Below are positions 46,122 through 56,187 of a DNA stretch of 64,000 nt, in pieces; the first letter of the stretch is position 1, and the number at the start of each line of letters is the position of its first letter. A program made the translations under genes and the position numbers. The notes beneath the pieces are model-generated. The model had not been told where the DNA came from and made no database searches. It saw only the letters and a program-made list of their open reading frames with translations. Origin of the DNA: Pseudomonas oryzihabitans NBRC 102199 (lineage in GTDB: Bacteria > Pseudomonadota > Gammaproteobacteria > Pseudomonadales > Pseudomonadaceae); NCBI RefSeq assembly GCF_000730625.1, contig NZ_BBIT01000013.1:248001-312000 (forward strand). Reading direction: 5' to 3'.

Positions 46122-47582
46122 TTAGCGGGTCGACGCCTTGCCTGCCTTGGCGACTTCCAGGGCCTGGGTGTCGACGCGGCCGTAGATGTCTTCGAAGCGG
46201 ACGATGTCGTCCTCGCCCAGGTAGCCACCGGACTGCACTTCGATCAGCTCCAGCGGTACCTTGCCGGGGTTGGCCAGGCGGTGCACGGAGGTCATCGGCA
46301 GGTAGGTGGACTGGTTTTCGGTCAGCAGGAAGACCTTGTCATCACAGGTGACCTCAGCGGTACCCGAGACCACGATCCAGTGCTCGGCACGGTGGTGGTG
46401 CATCTGCAGCGACAGCTGGGCGCCCGGCTTGACGGTGATGCGCTTGACCTGGAAACGCTGGCCCATGTCGATGGAGTCGTAGGAACCCCAGGGACGGAAG
46501 ACTTCCTGGTGGGCCTTGACCTCGTTGCGGTTCTGCTTCTCGAGGGTGTTGACCAGCTTCTTGACGTCCTGGACCTTGTCCTTGTGGGCGATCATGACGG
46601 CGTCCTTGGTTTCCACCACGACCACGTCGTCCAGACCGACCAGGGTCACCAGCTTGCCGTTGCCGTGCACCAGGCAGTTGCGGCTGTCATGCAGGACGAC
46701 GTCGCCCTTGATGACGTTGCCGTTGTTGTCCTTGGCATGCACGTCCCACAGCGCAGACCAGGAACCGACGTCGTTCCAGCCGGCGCTCATGGGCACCACG
46801 CAGGCGCGGGTGGTCTTTTCCATCACGGCGTAGTCGATGGAGTTGTCCGGGCAGACGGCGAAGGTGGCGGCATCGATGCTGATGTTGATGCCGTCGATGC
46901 TGCTGCGCTCCAGCGCCAGCAGGCAGGTGTCATAGATGTCGGTGTCGTGCTTCTTCAGCTCTTCCAGGAAACGGCTGGCGCGGAACAGGAAGATGCCGCT
47001 GTTCCAGCAGTAGTCGCCGGAAGCCACGTATTCGGTGGCGGTGACGGCATCGGGCTTCTCGACGAAGCGCTCGACGCGGGACACGCCCTGGGGCAGACCG
47101 TCGTTGGAGCCGGTCTTGATGTAGCCGTAGCCGGTTTCGGGCGCGGTGGCCGGGATACCGAACAGCACCATCTCGCCACGCTCGGCGGCGGCGGCGGCCT
47201 GTTGCAGGGCGGCCTTGAATTCGGCTTCGTCCTCGATCACGTGATCGGCGGGCAGCACCAGCATCAGGTCGTCCTTGCCGTCAGCGACCAGTTGCATGGC
47301 GGCGATGGCCACGGCCGGCGCGGTGTTGCGACCGAAGGGCTCCATGATCAGCGCTTGCGGCTTGCACTCGACGGCCTTGAGCTGCTCTTCCACCAGGTAA
47401 CGGTGTTCGGCGTTGCAGACGATGATGGGGCAATCGATGCTGCCCTCGCAGCCCAGGCGATTGATGGTCTCCTGGAACATGGTCTGTTCGCTGGTCAGTG
47501 CCAGGAACTGCTTGGGGTAGAGCTTGCGCGAGAGGGGCCAGAGTCGCGAGCCGCTACCACCGGACAGGATGACGGGAATCAT
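46122..47582 (-). CDS. algA: Mannose-1-phosphate guanylyltransferase / mannose-6-phosphate isomerase
   Basis: Bifunctional enzyme of 486 residues making GDP-mannose for exopolysaccharide or LPS. The N-terminal nucleotidyltransferase has VILSGGSGSRLWPLSR and the active-site FVEKPD. The C-terminal type II isomerase cupin carries QMHHHRAEHWIVVSGTA. The length and order match AlgA, PslB and WbpW. No alginate, psl or O-antigen genes flank it, so the polysaccharide it serves cannot be assigned; the symbol reflects the enzyme type. ATG 47582 is preceded by AAGGAG. A 397-bp gene-free leader region stands upstream. Confidence 0.93.
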   Translation of the reverse strand: MIPVILSGGSGSRLWPLSRKLYPKQFLALTSEQTMFQETINRLGCEGSIDCPIIVCNAEHRYLVEEQLKAVECKPQALIMEPFGRNTAPAVAIAAMQLVADGKDDLMLVLPADHVIEDEAEFKAALQQAAAAAERGEMVLFGIPATAPETGYGYIKTGSNDGLPQGVSRVERFVEKPDAVTATEYVASGDYCWNSGIFLFRASRFLEELKKHDTDIYDTCLLALERSSIDGINISIDAATFAVCPDNSIDYAVMEKTTRACVVPMSAGWNDVGSWSALWDVHAKDNNGNVIKGDVVLHDSRNCLVHGNGKLVTLVGLDDVVVVETKDAVMIAHKDKVQDVKKLVNTLEKQNRNEVKAHQEVFRPWGSYDSIDMGQRFQVKRITVKPGAQLSLQMHHHRAEHWIVVSGTAEVTCDDKVFLLTENQSTYLPMTSVHRLANPGKVPLELIEVQSGGYLGEDDIVRFEDIYGRVDTQALEVAKAGKASTR

Positions 47583-47979
47583 GGGCGTTACTCCTTCAGC
47601 GTCTGCTGATTTGTGGCCGCTGTCCCTGAGGTCGGGACGAAGCGTCCATGCTTCGAAAGATCAACCGGCCGACAGGTCGACCGGTACAAATTGAACGTGC
47701 GGACTGATTGCCTTTGGCCAGCATGACCCAGGGCAAGGACCAGACAAAGACAGAATCAAACGAAAGTGGTTCTCAGCGAATTTTCCTTTTTCCGGAAAGG
47801 CAGCGGTTTTGAGATGTCCGGCAACTTTTCGCGCCTGAAACGTCTCCGCTACGGGGCTGAAACCTTTTTTATTGGAGGGAGATGACAGTCTTTCACGGAT
47901 GGCAGGCGTCGAATGTGACCCCCTAGCCAGTTCGATGGCCCGGTGTGCGGGCAATTGTGCCATCCGTCGATTCGCTCGG
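47583..47979. other. 397-bp gene-free region upstream of the algA-type gene
   Basis: Noticeably less GC-rich than its surroundings, and no credible gene. Dyads include ACCGG...CCGGT around 47664-47685, GAAGC...GCTTC at 47639-47654 and CCTTTTTCCGGAAAGG near 47787. It probably contains the promoter and a long 5' leader of the minus-strand gene. I could not assign a sigma-factor consensus. Confidence 0.5.
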
Positions 47980-48759
47980 CTAATTCGGCGCCGCATCGCG
48001 CAGGAACACCAGCGTATCGGCCGAGGATCGCTCGCTCGAATAGCGATAACCCTGGTCGTCGAAGTCGCGCAGGTCGTCCACCGCGGTGACGCGCTGCTTG
48101 ATCACGTGCCGCGCCATCAGGCCGCGGGCCTTCTTGGCATAGAAGCTGATGATCTTGTAGTCGCCATTCTTGAGATCACGAAACTCCACGTCCACGACCC
48201 GGGCCTGCAGGCGCGCGCGGCGTACCGCGCTGAAATACTCGTTCGAGGCCAGATTTAGCAGGACATCGTCACCCTGAGCCGCGAGATCCGCCTTGAGCCA
48301 GTCGCTGATGCGCTCGCCCCAGAAGGCGTAGAGGTCCTTGCCGCGTGCGTTGGCGAACTTGGTGCCCATCTCCAGGCGATAGGGTTGCATCAGGTCCAGC
48401 GGCCGCAACAGGCCATAGAGTCCGGAAAGCATGCGCAGGTGGCGCTGGGCGAAGTCGAAATCCTCTTCCTGGAAGTCTTCGGCGGCCAGGCCGGTGTAGA
48501 CGTCGCCCTTGAAGGCCAGTAGCGCCTGCTTGGCATTCTCCGGTGTGAAGTCTGGGGTCCAGCTGCCGAAGCGGGCGACATTGAGGGTGGCGATCTTGTC
48601 GGACACCCCCATGAGCGCGGCGACCTCCGCCGGCGCGAGCTGCCGGAGTCCGTCGATCAGCTCACGGGAGTGCTCCAGGTATTGCGGCAGGGTATGGCGG
48701 GACGTGCTCGGCGGCGTGCTGTAGTCCAGCGTCTTGGCGGGTGAAATCACCATCAGCAT
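47980..48759 (-). CDS. yaaA: Peroxide stress protein YaaA
   Basis: Cytosolic protein of 259 residues (DUF328/UPF0246). E. coli YaaA lowers free iron and DNA damage under hydrogen peroxide and binds DNA. The N-terminus [13 protein letters not shown] and the motifs [21 protein letters not shown] and [15 protein letters not shown] are diagnostic. AAGAGGAG lies upstream of the ATG. It stands alone on the minus strand, divergent from the PhoH-like gene across 353 bp. Confidence 0.95.
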   Translation of the reverse strand: MLMVISPAKTLDYSTPPSTSRHTLPQYLEHSRELIDGLRQLAPAEVAALMGVSDKIATLNVARFGSWTPDFTPENAKQALLAFKGDVYTGLAAEDFQEEDFDFAQRHLRMLSGLYGLLRPLDLMQPYRLEMGTKFANARGKDLYAFWGERISDWLKADLAAQGDDVLLNLASNEYFSAVRRARLQARVVDVEFRDLKNGDYKIISFYAKKARGLMARHVIKQRVTAVDDLRDFDDQGYRYSSERSSADTLVFLRDAAPN

Positions 48760-49112
48760 CGGCTTGGCTCCTCTTGGCGAGGCGCCATTCTAGAAGCCTC
48801 CGCCGCTGGGCTCCAGTGGACCTTGCCGATGGGATCGATAGGTATTGACCACGCTCCCGGGGCGAGGTTGCCAGGCCAGGCAGCAGGAAATACCGGTCCG
48901 CGAAAAAAACCGCTTACCGCCAAAAAAAGCCTTTGTGCCTCAGACCTTTTGCGTTATTACCGAAGTGTCCGTCGCATCTCTCGGGTCCCGTGCCCTCATG
49001 TTGGCCGGTCCGTGAACCCGTTGCTGGAGCGACGGCACCTTTCGCAGCGGAGCGTCGTCTGGCGCTCCGTCGACAGGCTTGCGAGTCAAGCGTTTCTACG
49101 AGGTGACCGAGT
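48760..49112. other. 353-bp gene-free divergent region between yaaA and the phoH-like gene
   Basis: Contains A-rich patches (CGCGAAAAAAACCGC and CGCCAAAAAAAGCC near 48901-48928) and a hairpin GGAGCG...CGCTCC at about 49050-49070. It presumably holds the two promoters. I see no repeat or gene. Confidence 0.5.
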
Positions 49113-50504
49113 ATGGATGATCACGGACGTTCCCGCCCCACCCAGCCCACCCTCTATGTGCTCGACACCAACGTACTGATCCACGACCCCAACGCGCTGC
49201 TCAATTTCGAGGAGCACCACGTCGCCATTCCCATGACGGTCCTGGAGGAACTCGACAAGCTCAAGACCGGCAAGCACAACGTTGCCGCCGAATGCCGGCA
49301 GGCGATCCGCCTGATCGACAGCGTCCTCGCCGAATCCTCGCCCGAGGACGTCGAGCGGGGCGTACCCATCCCCCGCGGCAAGGGCGAGGCCAAGGGGCGG
49401 CTGTCCATCCTCATGGGGCGTCGCGCCGGGCCCATGGCCTGTCTGCCCGACGACATCAACGACAACCGCATCATCAACCAGCTCGTCGAATTGCGTACCC
49501 AGCATCCCCAGGAGCGGGTCGTGCTGGTGACCAAGGACATCAACATGCGCCTCAAGGCGCGGGGCTGCGGTATCGCCGCCGAGGACTACCAGACCGACCA
49601 GTTGCTCGACGACGTCTCCCTGCTGTCCCAGGGTTATCACAATCTGCCGGGATCCTTCTGGGACAACGTGAGCAAGGTGGAAAGCCGGCAGGAGCTGGGC
49701 CGGGTCTGGCACCGGGTGCAGCTGGCGGCCGAGATGCCGCCCTTCAATGTCAACGACTTCGTGCTCGACGAGCAGGGCTTCGTCGGCTGGGTCAAGGCGG
49801 TGCGCGATGGCGAGGTCATCCTGCTCGACATGCACCAGGAACCGCTGATGCACCAGGAAGCCTGGGGCCTCAAGCCACGTGACATCTATCAGGCGCTGGC
49901 GCTGTTCGCCCTGCTGGAGCCGGATATTCACCTGGTCAACCTGACCGGCGCGGCGGGTTCCGGCAAGACCATCCTGGCGCTGGCCGCGGCCATCGAACAG
50001 ACCATGGTCACCAAGAGATACCGGCGGATCATCGCCACCCGCAGCGTCCAGGGCCTGGACGAGGACATCGGCTTCCTGCCCGGGACCGAGGCCGAGAAGA
50101 TGGAGCCCTGGCTGGGCGCCATCACCGACAACCTCGAAGCCCTGCACATGGATGACCACAACCCCCACGGCAGCGTGGACTACATCCTCAGCAAGGTACC
50201 GCTGCAGTTCAAGTCGCTGAACTACATCCGCGGCCGCAGTTTCCAGCAGAGTCTGATCCTCATCGACGAATGCCAGAACCTCACCCCGCACCAGATGAAG
50301 ACCATCATCACCCGTGCCGGCAGCGGCTCCAAGGTGATCTGCCTGGGTAACCTGGCGCAGATCGACACGCCCTACCTCTCGGCCACCAGCTCGGGACTCA
50401 CCTATCTTTCCGAGCGCTTCAAGGGCTTCAACCACGGGGTGCACATCACCCTGCAGGGCGTGCCCCGTTCCGTCCTCGCCGAATACGCCGAGGCCCATCT
50501 GTAA
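49113..50504 (+). CDS. PhoH-like ATPase with N-terminal PIN domain (YlaK/PhoH2 type)
   Basis: Cytosolic protein of 463 residues. The PIN ribonuclease domain (about 10-150) has [19 protein letters not shown] with the metal-binding Asp. The C-terminal PhoH P-loop domain has Walker [17 protein letters not shown] (about residue 280) and Walker [17 protein letters not shown]. PhoH2 relatives are RNA helicase/nucleases, in some bacteria toxins; here no antitoxin is adjacent and the gene is conserved beside moaC in Pseudomonas. The start is ATG 49113 ([18 protein letters not shown]). Confidence 0.9.
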   Translation: MDDHGRSRPTQPTLYVLDTNVLIHDPNALLNFEEHHVAIPMTVLEELDKLKTGKHNVAAECRQAIRLIDSVLAESSPEDVERGVPIPRGKGEAKGRLSILMGRRAGPMACLPDDINDNRIINQLVELRTQHPQERVVLVTKDINMRLKARGCGIAAEDYQTDQLLDDVSLLSQGYHNLPGSFWDNVSKVESRQELGRVWHRVQLAAEMPPFNVNDFVLDEQGFVGWVKAVRDGEVILLDMHQEPLMHQEAWGLKPRDIYQALALFALLEPDIHLVNLTGAAGSGKTILALAAAIEQTMVTKRYRRIIATRSVQGLDEDIGFLPGTEAEKMEPWLGAITDNLEALHMDDHNPHGSVDYILSKVPLQFKSLNYIRGRSFQQSLILIDECQNLTPHQMKTIITRAGSGSKVICLGNLAQIDTPYLSATSSGLTYLSERFKGFNHGVHITLQGVPRSVLAEYAEAHL

Positions 50505-50511
50505 CTCCCCC

Positions 50512-50539
50512 GATCCCCGTCCGGCCACGGGCGGGGATC
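50512..50539 (+). terminator. Stem-loop between the phoH-like gene and moaC
   Basis: Arms GATCCCCG and CGGGGATC, extended by weaker pairing, begin 7 bp after the stop. A short A-run rather than a T-run follows. Confidence 0.5.
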
Positions 50540-50590
50540 AAATCCCCAACCGCGGGTCTACAATGGCAGGTCTTTTCCAGGAGTCATGCC

Positions 50591-51070
50591 GTGCTGACCC
50601 ATCTCGATTCCCAAGGCCGTGCCAACATGGTCGATGTCACCGACAAGCAGGTGACCTTCCGTGAAGCCACCGCCGAAGCCCGGGTGCGCATGCGTCCGGA
50701 AACCCTCGATCTGATCCAGAGCGGTGGCCATCCCAAGGGCGATGTCTTCGCCGTGGCCCGTATCGCCGGCATCCAGGCGGCCAAGAAGACCGCCGACCTC
50801 ATCCCGCTCTGCCATCCGCTGATGCTGACCGGCGTCAAGGTCCAGCTGGCCGCCGAAGCGCCCGATGGGGTGCGGATCACCGCCACCTGCAAGCTGTCCG
50901 GCCAGACCGGGGTGGAAATGGAAGCCCTGACCGCCGCCAGCGTTGCGGCCCTGACCCTTTACGACATGTGCAAGGCGGTTGATCGGGGCATGACCATCGA
51001 GGCGGTGCGACTGCTGGAAAAGAGTGGCGGCAAGAGCGGTCATTTCCGCGCCGAGGAGCAACCGGCATGA
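50591..51070 (+). CDS. moaC: Cyclic pyranopterin monophosphate synthase MoaC
   Basis: Second step of molybdenum cofactor synthesis: turns the MoaA product into cyclic pyranopterin monophosphate. Hexameric cytosolic enzyme of 159 residues. [13 protein letters not shown] and [31 protein letters not shown] are the active-site signatures, including the catalytic Lys. The start is GTG 50591 with AGGAG 9 bases upstream. It overlaps moaD by four bases (ATGA). MoaA is not encoded in the window. Confidence 0.97.
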   Translation: MLTHLDSQGRANMVDVTDKQVTFREATAEARVRMRPETLDLIQSGGHPKGDVFAVARIAGIQAAKKTADLIPLCHPLMLTGVKVQLAAEAPDGVRITATCKLSGQTGVEMEALTAASVAALTLYDMCKAVDRGMTIEAVRLLEKSGGKSGHFRAEEQPA

Positions 51071-51318
51071 TCCGCGTGCAATTCTTCGCCCGCTATCGCG
51101 AGGTGCTGGGGCGTGCCGAAGAGACGCTGGCCTGGGAGCCTGAGCTGGCCACCGTTGGTGACCTGCGCGAGCACCTGGTCCAGCGCGGCGGCGGCTGGGC
51201 CGAGACCCTGGGTGAGCGGGGGCTGATGTGCGCGCGCAACGAAGAACTCTGTGGTCTGGCCGAGCCGCTGCGCGATGGCGACGAGGTCGCCTTCTTTCCC
51301 ACCGTGACTGGAGGTTAG
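51067..51318 (+). CDS. moaD: Molybdopterin synthase small subunit MoaD
   Basis: Ubiquitin-like sulfur carrier of 83 residues. The C-terminal Gly-Gly (FPTVTGG) is adenylated by MoeB and thiocarboxylated, then donates sulfur to precursor Z in the MoaDE synthase. The beta-grasp pattern [18 protein letters not shown] is typical. It overlaps moaC by four bases and ends two bases before moaE, so all three are translationally coupled. Confidence 0.95.
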   Translation: MIRVQFFARYREVLGRAEETLAWEPELATVGDLREHLVQRGGGWAETLGERGLMCARNEELCGLAEPLRDGDEVAFFPTVTGG

Positions 51319-51320
51319 CC

Positions 51321-51776
51321 ATGGCCATTCGTGTGCAGGCCGCGGCCTTCGATCCCGGCCAGGAACTCAATGCCCTGCATGCCGCCAACACGGGTATCGG
51401 TGCCGTGGTGGGTTTCGTGGGGTACGTGCGGGATTTCAACGACGGGCGCGACGTCGGCGGGCTGTTCCTCGAACACTTTCCCGGCATGACCGAAAAGGCC
51501 CTGGCGCGCATCGTCGAAGAGGCGAAGCAGCGCTGGCCGCTGCTCGGGGTCGATATCCTGCATCGCGTCGGTCGCCTGGAACCGGGCGAGCCCATCGTCT
51601 TCGTCGGCACCGCCAGCGCCCATCGCCAGGCCGCCTTCGACGCCTGCAATTTCGTGATGGACTATCTCAAGACCCGCGCACCCTTCTGGAAGAAGGAAGA
51701 TACGGCCGAAGGCCCGCGCTGGGTGGAAGGCCGCGCCAGCGACCAGGATGCCGCGGGGCGTTGGGCGAAGGCCTGA
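51321..51776 (+). CDS. moaE: Molybdopterin synthase catalytic subunit MoaE
   Basis: Catalytic subunit of molybdopterin synthase, 151 residues, converting cyclic pyranopterin monophosphate to molybdopterin with sulfur from MoaD. VVGFVGYVRDFNDGRDV, LEHFPGMTEKAL, HRVGRLEPGEPIV and the lysine-containing FVMDYLKTRAPFWKKE are family motifs. ATG 51321 follows GGAGG in the moaD tail. A longer frame starting inside moaD is ignored. It is the last gene of the moa cluster. Confidence 0.97.
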   Translation: MAIRVQAAAFDPGQELNALHAANTGIGAVVGFVGYVRDFNDGRDVGGLFLEHFPGMTEKALARIVEEAKQRWPLLGVDILHRVGRLEPGEPIVFVGTASAHRQAAFDACNFVMDYLKTRAPFWKKEDTAEGPRWVEGRASDQDAAGRWAKA

Positions 51777-51890
51777 TGGGGTAGGGTAGAAAATTGCACG
51801 GCGGTTGCCATCAGGAGATTGGGCCGTTGGTGAATAGGGCTATGCCTTTATTCGTTTGCGAGACTGCCAACTGATCGGAGAGGGATATCC

Positions 51891-52283
51891 ATGCTGGAAC
51901 TGGTCATCGTGTCGCTGGTATTCGTCGCGACGCTTTACAACGTTGTTCACCGGCATCTTAGCTTGAAGACAGGTGAGCTGACGGAGGGCCGCATAACGTA
52001 TTTGGAGGGACGAAGTGCTGAACCTGGTTCTCGCCCCCTGATTACCTTCAGCTACACCGCTCAGGGACAACGGTTTCATAAGACCTATTATGAGACAGCA
52101 ACGGGTGCGTTCAGCGGTGAGGCTCAACGTTTGGCTTGTACCTATCAGGTGGGCGATAAGGTGCCGGTTTGGTATTCGACCAAAGATCCTTCGCTATGCT
52201 GCCTTGGGGGACCACCGCGCAGGTGGTGGCAACCTTTTAAGGCTTGGATAACGCGCGTAGCCGGGCGATCGAAGGCCTGTTGA
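51891..52283 (+). CDS. DUF3592 domain protein with one membrane anchor
   Basis: 130-residue protein of unknown function. One N-terminal hydrophobic helix (LELVIVSLVFVATLYNVV) is followed by a small beta domain of the DUF3592 type (RITYLEGRS, LITFSYTAQGQRFHKTYY, VGDKVPVWYSTKDP), probably exposed outside the cytosol. The basic C-terminus is Trp/Arg-rich. Base composition is clearly lower in GC than neighbouring genes, and codons ending in A or T are common, so recent acquisition is likely. Similar orphan DUF3592 genes occur beside toxin-immunity or prophage remnants, but nothing else of that kind is here. Confidence 0.65.
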   Translation: MLELVIVSLVFVATLYNVVHRHLSLKTGELTEGRITYLEGRSAEPGSRPLITFSYTAQGQRFHKTYYETATGAFSGEAQRLACTYQVGDKVPVWYSTKDPSLCCLGGPPRRWWQPFKAWITRVAGRSKAC

Positions 52284-52324
52284 ATCGCTATGTTGTAGTT
52301 GCCTGCTACAGATGCATTGAGCGG

Positions 52325-52366
52325 GTGTAGGAGAGGTTTTGTTTGTGGACCGGCATGGCCACGATA
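52325..52366. repeat. Degenerate REP-like unit
   Basis: GTGTAGGAGAGG ... GACCGGCATGGCCACGATA keeps the GTAGGAG core and GGCATGGCCNCGATA end of the REP family at 19934 and 33204, but has lost its partner arm. Confidence 0.55.
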
Positions 52367-52398
52367 ATTCAGGCGGCTATAGCAGTAGCCGCCTGAAT
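52367..52398 (-). terminator. Stem-loop at the 3' end of rhlB
   Basis: Perfect 13-bp arms ATTCAGGCGGCTA and TAGCCGCCTGAAT with a 6-base loop, 10 bp after the rhlB stop. There is no T-run on the minus strand. Confidence 0.65.
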
Positions 52399-52407
52399 AG
52401 GTCTGCC

Positions 52408-53913
52408 TCAGCGCTGCCGCGGGACCGACTTGAGCAATTCGGCCGGGGGCATTTCGCAGGAGATCTTGCGACCCAGCAAGGTCTCGATGGGCGGCAGGGC
52501 GAAGGCGTCGTCCTCGCCGGCGAAGCTGATCGAGGTGCCGCTGGCGCCAGCCCGACCGGTACGGCCGATGCGGTGCACGTAGTCGTCCGGATCTTCCGGC
52601 AGGGTGAAGTTGATCACGTGGCTGATGCCGTCGACGTGAATGCCGCGACCGGCCACGTCGGTGGCCACCAGCACGCGGATCTTGCCGGCGCGGAAGCCTT
52701 CCAGGGTCTTGATGCGCTTGTGCTGGGGCACGTCGCCGGACATCTGGGCGGCGCTAATGCCGTCCTTGGTCAGGCGTTCTTCGATGCGGCGCACCTCGTC
52801 ACGCCGGTTGGCGAACACCATCACCCGCTCCCAGTTGTTCTGGGCCACCAGGTTGTAGAGCAGCTTGTATTTGTCGCTGGAAGAGACCGCATAGACGTGC
52901 TGCTCGACGGTATCGCTGGCCACGTTTTCCGGCTCGATCTCGACGATGGCCGGATCGGTGGTCCACTGCCGCGCCAGGTTCATCACGTCGTCGGTGAAGG
53001 TGGCGGAGAACAGCAGGGTCTGGCGTTCGCTCTTGGGCGGGGTCTGGCGGATGATCTGGCGAACCTGGGGAATAAAGCCCATGTCCAGCATGCGATCGGC
53101 CTCGTCCAGCACCATCACCTCGACCATGTCCAGGTGCACCTCGCCGCGCTGATTAAAGTCCAGCAGGCGGCCCGGGGTGGCAACCAGGATGTCGCAATAG
53201 CGCGCTTCGAGCTGCTTGAGCTGCTTGTCGAAGTCCATGCCGCCGACAAAACTCATGACGTTGAGACCGGTGTACTTGGCCAGGTCCAGGGCATCGTTGG
53301 CGATCTGCACCACCAGTTCACGGGTCGGCGCGATGATCAGTGCCCGCGGTTCGCCCATGTACCTTTCCTTGGGCGGCGGGGTGGTCAGCAACTGGGTGAT
53401 CGTCGAGATCAGGAAGGCGGCGGTCTTGCCGGTACCGGTCTGGGCGCGACCGATGGCGTCTTTGCCCTTGAGGGTGAAGCCCAGCACCTGCGCCTGAATC
53501 GGCGTGCAATAGGGAAAGCCGAGGTCATGGATGCCGTGCATCAACCGCGGATCCAGCTTGAAATCGTGGAAACGGGTCTTGCCTTCCTGCGGCTCGACCA
53601 CGAAGTCTTCCAGTTTCCAGGTATCGACCGGCTTGGGCTTGCGCGGGCTGCGTTCGCGACGCGGCTTGGCGGCTCTTTCCGCCTGCGCGCGGGGTTCCTG
53701 TTTTTCAGCCTGGGCGCGCGGCTCCTGGCTGCGCGGTTCGCCTGAGTTGCGCGGTTTGCGCGGCGCCCGCTCGGCCTGGGGCTCGGGCGCGATGGGTGCA
53801 GCAGAGGAGGGGGCGGCAGGAGCGACGCTGGGGGTAGCTTGGGGCGCAGGGGAGGGAGTCGGCTGAGCGACCTCCTGATCCTTGCCCAGAAATTTTTTGA
53901 GTGCCTTGAGCAC
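52408..53913 (-). CDS. rhlB: DEAD-box ATP-dependent RNA helicase RhlB
   Basis: RNA helicase of 501 residues, a partner of the RNA degradosome in gammaproteobacteria. The helicase core has the Q motif, [13 protein letters not shown] (Walker A), [15 protein letters not shown] (DEAD), SATF, and [10 protein letters not shown] (motif VI). About 120 N-terminal residues are a Pro/Ala/Arg-rich, probably disordered extension (repeated REPRAQAE-like units), longer than in E. coli RhlB and usual in pseudomonads. The start is GTG 53913 ([10 protein letters not shown]). A GGDEF gene lies 95 bp upstream on the same strand. Confidence 0.94.
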   Translation of the reverse strand: MLKALKKFLGKDQEVAQPTPSPAPQATPSVAPAAPSSAAPIAPEPQAERAPRKPRNSGEPRSQEPRAQAEKQEPRAQAERAAKPRRERSPRKPKPVDTWKLEDFVVEPQEGKTRFHDFKLDPRLMHGIHDLGFPYCTPIQAQVLGFTLKGKDAIGRAQTGTGKTAAFLISTITQLLTTPPPKERYMGEPRALIIAPTRELVVQIANDALDLAKYTGLNVMSFVGGMDFDKQLKQLEARYCDILVATPGRLLDFNQRGEVHLDMVEVMVLDEADRMLDMGFIPQVRQIIRQTPPKSERQTLLFSATFTDDVMNLARQWTTDPAIVEIEPENVASDTVEQHVYAVSSSDKYKLLYNLVAQNNWERVMVFANRRDEVRRIEERLTKDGISAAQMSGDVPQHKRIKTLEGFRAGKIRVLVATDVAGRGIHVDGISHVINFTLPEDPDDYVHRIGRTGRAGASGTSISFAGEDDAFALPPIETLLGRKISCEMPPAELLKSVPRQR

Positions 53914-54008
53914 GGAGGGTCTCGATCATCGAAAGCGGAATGAGACCGCAGTGTAAAGCAACCTACGTGCCCGGCAACAACTACCTGCCGAACGCAAGCG
54001 CAATCCGC

Positions 54009-54959
54009 TCAGCCGCTGATCCGATTGCGCCCGGCATCCTTGGCCTGGTAGAGCGACTTGTCCGCACGCCCTACCAGTTCATCCAGGGAGTCGGCCTTGC
54101 GCATCTGGGCCAGGCCGATGGACACGGTCACCCCCGGCAGCTTGCCGCAGGGCGAATAGAAGTCCTTGATCTCCGCCAGGCTCTGGCGCAGGCGCTCGGC
54201 GATGGCGATGGCTTCGTCGCGGTCGATCTCCGGCAGCAGGATGACGAACTCCTCGCCGCCATAGCGCGCCATGCTGTCCTTGGGTCTCAGCTGGTCGCGC
54301 AGGGTGTTGGCCACCAGGCACAGGGCGTAGTCGCCCGCCAGGTGCCCATGGGTGTCGTTGTAGCGCTTGAAGTGATCCACATCCAGCATCAGCAGGCTCA
54401 AGGGCTGCCGATTGAAGGCGCAACGGGTGCTCTCGCGCTCGAACAGCTGTTCGAGTCGCCGACGATTGAAGAGGCCGGTCAGGGTGTCGACGTTGGCATT
54501 GCGTTCGGTATCGACGATGAGCTGGTTGCCACGGCGCATCCGCTCGCAGAGGATGCCGAGCAGGTTGTGCATGGCTTTGGAGGAGCGCTCGATCAGTTCC
54601 AGCACCAGATCGCGGTGCAGGCAGAGCACCTGGGTGTCGGCCTCGGCGATGACGTGGGCGCTGGGTCGCTCGCTGTCCATGAAGCTGATCTCGCCCGAGC
54701 ATTCGCCCGGACCCAGCAGATAGATGGGCGGATTGTCCGGCGAGCCCAGGTGGACCCGCAGGCGACCCTCTAGGATCAGATACATGTACTGGTTGAGCAT
54801 GGCGGGCGAGAGCAGGCACTCGCCAGCGACCAGGCTGCGCGTGGCCGAGCGGGCGATCAGGGCTTCCAGCAGATGGGTCTCCACGCCCTTGAACAGGCGC
54901 AGGTCCTTCAGGGAATCGACCGGGACTTCGGCCAACCAGACCGACAAGGGGGCAGCCAT
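54009..54959 (-). CDS. Diguanylate cyclase with cyclic-nucleotide-binding-like domain
   Basis: Cytosolic protein of 316 residues. The N-terminal cNMP/CRP-like domain (about 20-125) shows LVAGECLLSPA and GPGECSGEISFMDSERPSAHV, close to the phosphate-binding cassette. The C-terminal GGDEF domain (about 155-316) has an active GGEEF (234-238) and the inhibitory RxxD site RPKD at 225-228, so it should make c-di-GMP with product feedback. The ligand of the first domain is unknown. ATG 54959 was chosen; a TTG is one codon upstream. It may share transcripts with rhlB. Confidence 0.92.
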   Translation of the reverse strand: MAAPLSVWLAEVPVDSLKDLRLFKGVETHLLEALIARSATRSLVAGECLLSPAMLNQYMYLILEGRLRVHLGSPDNPPIYLLGPGECSGEISFMDSERPSAHVIAEADTQVLCLHRDLVLELIERSSKAMHNLLGILCERMRRGNQLIVDTERNANVDTLTGLFNRRRLEQLFERESTRCAFNRQPLSLLMLDVDHFKRYNDTHGHLAGDYALCLVANTLRDQLRPKDSMARYGGEEFVILLPEIDRDEAIAIAERLRQSLAEIKDFYSPCGKLPGVTVSIGLAQMRKADSLDELVGRADKSLYQAKDAGRNRISG

Positions 54960-55158
54960 CAAAGGATCACCCCGGGGACTGAAAGGAAAACTCGGGCCAT
55001 AGCTGCTCCATGCACATCACGACCTTCAGGCACCCACACTGGACCGGATGGGTACCTCAAAGTTCGTTCGCTTTGCCCTTTCCAGGCCTCCCTTCGCGTC
55101 CAGATTCTGCAAATTGTCGACCGGTTTCCAAAAACGAAGCGGTCCGGCAATTCGCCCT

Positions 55159-55926
<768 letters not shown>

Positions 55927-55973
55927 TCACGCGATTGCCGGGTTTGAGCGAAGTGAGCAGCTGTCGCATTCAC

Positions 55974-55988
55974 TGGTCCGCAAATTGC
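55974..55988 (+). promoter_or_regulatory. Probable sigma-54 (-24/-12) promoter for aapJQMP
   Basis: TGGTCCGCAAATTGC has TGG and TTGC with correct GG-to-GC spacing; consensus TGGCACG-N4-TTGC differs mainly at two positions. A start near 56000 would give a leader of about 188 bases. Amino-acid ABC operons of pseudomonads are often RpoN-dependent, which supports the call. Confidence 0.55.
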
Positions 55989-56187
55989 CTCTTCTAGGCT
56001 GCGGCCAGGTAGTGCACTAACAGGTAACACTGACTCACTGCTTCGTCACGCCTTCCAGCGCGTCTCCTCCATCCCTTGATAGAGGACGCCCAGGGATCGG
56101 GTGGGCGAGTTACACGGCAATCAGGCGAGAGACATCGTGCTGCCGTGCGACTGGAAACGTAATTCATAAACAAAGTGGAGCTTATCG

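Noticed and set aside
47583..47979. AlgU (GAACTT-N16-TCTGA) or RpoN promoter for the algA-type gene
   Set aside because: Neither consensus is present with acceptable spacing on the minus strand.
49113..50504. PhoH/PIN protein as a toxin-antitoxin module
   Set aside because: No antitoxin gene upstream; its position beside moaC is conserved in Pseudomonas as I recall, which fits a housekeeping role.
51321..51776. Longer moaE start inside moaD at 51228
   Set aside because: The extra residues are Arg/Trp-rich out-of-frame moaD sequence. ATG 51321 has GGAGG upstream and starts the conserved N-terminus.
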